Positions 5,492 to 6,346 of a stretch of 6,346 nt of DNA are shown here, piece after piece. How positions within the stretch are numbered: position 1 is the stretch's first letter; each line of letters starts with the position of its first letter. The stretch is from an uncultured Ilumatobacter sp. GTDB lineage: Bacteria > Actinomycetota > Acidimicrobiia > Acidimicrobiales > Ilumatobacteraceae. The translations under genes and the position numbers were made by a program. The notes beneath the pieces are model-generated. The model was not told the DNA's origin. It searched no databases and worked only from the letters and a program-made list of their open reading frames with translations. The stretch covers positions 1 through 6,346 of the forward strand of contig CALICC010000373.1 of assembly GCA_938049325.1 (NCBI GenBank), written 5' to 3'.

Positions 5492-6346
5492 TCAGCTCGA
5501 GGCCGGAGCGAGTTCGGCCAGCAGGTTCGCGAGCTCGACGGGGCGATCGCCCTGAACACTGTGTCCAGCTCCGTCGATGATCCGCACCGTGATGTTCGGT
5601 TGCCGGCGCGACGCCTCGGCCACGTCATCGTCGTCGACGACAGGTGACAGCGAGCCGCGTACGAGGGTGATCGGAGCGGTTACGGCGCCGAAATCGTCCC
5701 AGAGCGGGGACATGACCGCCACCGTCGCATCCGATGACGCCGCGTGGCCCGCCGACGCCTCCCCCGCGGTCGTCGAGTCAGTACCCGTTTCGTTCTCGGT
5801 GTCGGTGTCTCGCGAGCGTGCGTGGCTCGACCGGTCGTAGCGCCACTGCCACGAACCATCCGGTTGCTGTGCCGCGTTGTGCAAGATCCCGCGTCGCAGC
5901 GACGACGCCGACCGAGTGGGATTGAACTCAGTGGTGCGGGCGAACAACTCATCGAAGCTGGCGAACTCCTGCGGGCCGTCGACGAAATCGATCACAGCCT
6001 TCGCCTTCTGCCCGTTCACGCCCGGCGTGATGTCGACCATCACGAGTGACGGAACCAGCGCCGGATGACGAACAGCGAGTTCCATCGCCGTCAAGCCACC
6101 CAACGACATCCCGACGACCACCCGAGCCCTCGGTGCGAGTTGCCCGACGACCACGGCGACGTCGTCGGCGAGGTTCGGCGGCGTGTACGCACCGTCGCCG
6201 CGCCAGCCCGAGTGCCCGTGACCCGGGAGGTCGATCGCGAGGGCCGGTCGACCGAACGCGAGCGCCACGGTGTCCCAGGTATGAGCGTTTTGTGCGCCGC
6301 CGTGGATGAACACGACCTCCACCGGATCGCTCCCCCAACGCAGCGC
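5492..6346 (-). CDS. Alpha/beta hydrolase, 5' end cut by the window
   Basis: This is a soluble alpha/beta-hydrolase-fold enzyme of unknown substrate. The frame is open to the window edge and reads ALRWGSDPVEVVFIHGG. That is the usual run into the first core strand, so the GTG at 6322 is an internal valine and the true start lies outside. Numbering from that valine: the oxyanion motif HGG is at 7-9, DLPGHGHS at 31-38, the nucleophile elbow GMSLGG has Ser73 (71-76), and the catalytic His254 lies in GAGHS. The acid is unclear: after the strand ending LVRG (220-223) the usual Asp position reads Ser-Pro. Asp97 in MVDITPG or the Asp run at 230-233 are alternatives. Between the cap end (WRYDR, 160-164) and LWDDF (207-211) lies a polar stretch of about 40 residues rich in Thr, Asp, Glu, Ser and Ala, longer than I expect for close relatives. 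It ends 31 bp from the peptidase stop and faces it. Possible activities include esterase or lactonase; none is shown. Confidence 0.85.
   Translation of the reverse strand, partial: ALRWGSDPVEVVFIHGGAQNAHTWDTVALAFGRPALAIDLPGHGHSGWRGDGAYTPPNLADDVAVVVGQLAPRARVVVGMSLGGLTAMELAVRHPALVPSLVMVDITPGVNGQKAKAVIDFVDGPQEFASFDELFARTTEFNPTRSASSLRRGILHNAAQQPDGSWQWRYDRSSHARSRDTDTENETGTDSTTAGEASAGHAASSDATVAVMSPLWDDFGAVTAPITLVRGSLSPVVDDDDVAEASRRQPNITVRIIDGAGHSVQGDRPVELANLLAELAPASS
5714..5830 (-). other. Low-complexity polar insert in the alpha/beta hydrolase
   Basis: Codons for about residues 165-203 (numbered from the valine at 6322) encode a Ser/Thr/Asp/Glu/Ala-rich stretch, including RDTDTENETGTD. It has no predicted fold elements I can recognise and sits where the cap rejoins the core. 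It keeps the frame, and the core motifs on both sides are intact, so it looks like an expanded surface loop and not damage. Confidence 0.5.

Noticed and set aside
6320..6322. GTG as the start codon of the alpha/beta hydrolase
   Set aside because: The frame stays open upstream to the window edge and encodes the typical LRWG lead-in to the first strand. No ribosome site suits the GTG, so the gene is partial.
1..6346. Defence system, CRISPR array, insertion sequence, integration site or phage remnant
   Set aside because: There are no regularly spaced repeats, transposase or integrase motifs, tRNA ends, or nuclease or toxin domains. All six genes belong to ordinary chromosomal families.

Overview
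The window is high-GC DNA with strong third-position GC and mixed ATG/GTG starts. It has no RNA genes, no mobile elements and no CRISPR. Codon style, the actinobacterial-type lipoprotein and a probable leaderless start point to an actinobacterium. An Acidimicrobiia/Ilumatobacter-like marine or freshwater lineage is my best guess, but this is inference from style and not from a marker gene.

Layout. Positions 1-98 are non-coding and can fold into a compact structure that may be the 3' end of the operon behind it. Positions 99-3647, read on the minus strand, form one tight operon in the transcribed order livG, livF, livH, livM. It encodes the two ATPases and two permeases of a branched-chain amino acid (HAAT-family) ABC importer. 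Every junction overlaps by 1-4 nt, so the four genes are almost certainly translationally coupled. No substrate-binding protein (LivK) lies in the window. A 190-bp divergent intergenic region (3648-3837) follows. It is unusually rich in short repeats and dyads and carries a likely leaderless promoter for the plus-strand gene. Positions 3838-5460 (+) encode a 540-residue secreted lipoprotein with a YpfJ-type zinc peptidase domain (HEYGH, then EQQADC). A short convergent spacer separates it from an alpha/beta hydrolase on the minus strand (5492 to the window edge), whose 5' end lies outside the window.

Function. The liv genes form one membrane complex that imports branched-chain amino acids or related small polar solutes. 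The lipoprotein peptidase would act outside the membrane. A link between extracellular proteolysis and amino acid uptake across the shared divergent region is tempting but unproven. The hydrolase has no evident functional tie.

The best lead is inside the peptidase. Its C-terminal half aligns by eye to its own catalytic half, with cysteines and glycine/aromatic positions kept and all zinc ligands lost, so it looks like an active domain followed by a dead duplicate. The rest is mostly ordinary genome. The secondary leads are the repeat-rich divergent promoter region and an Asp/Glu/Thr-rich insert in the hydrolase.
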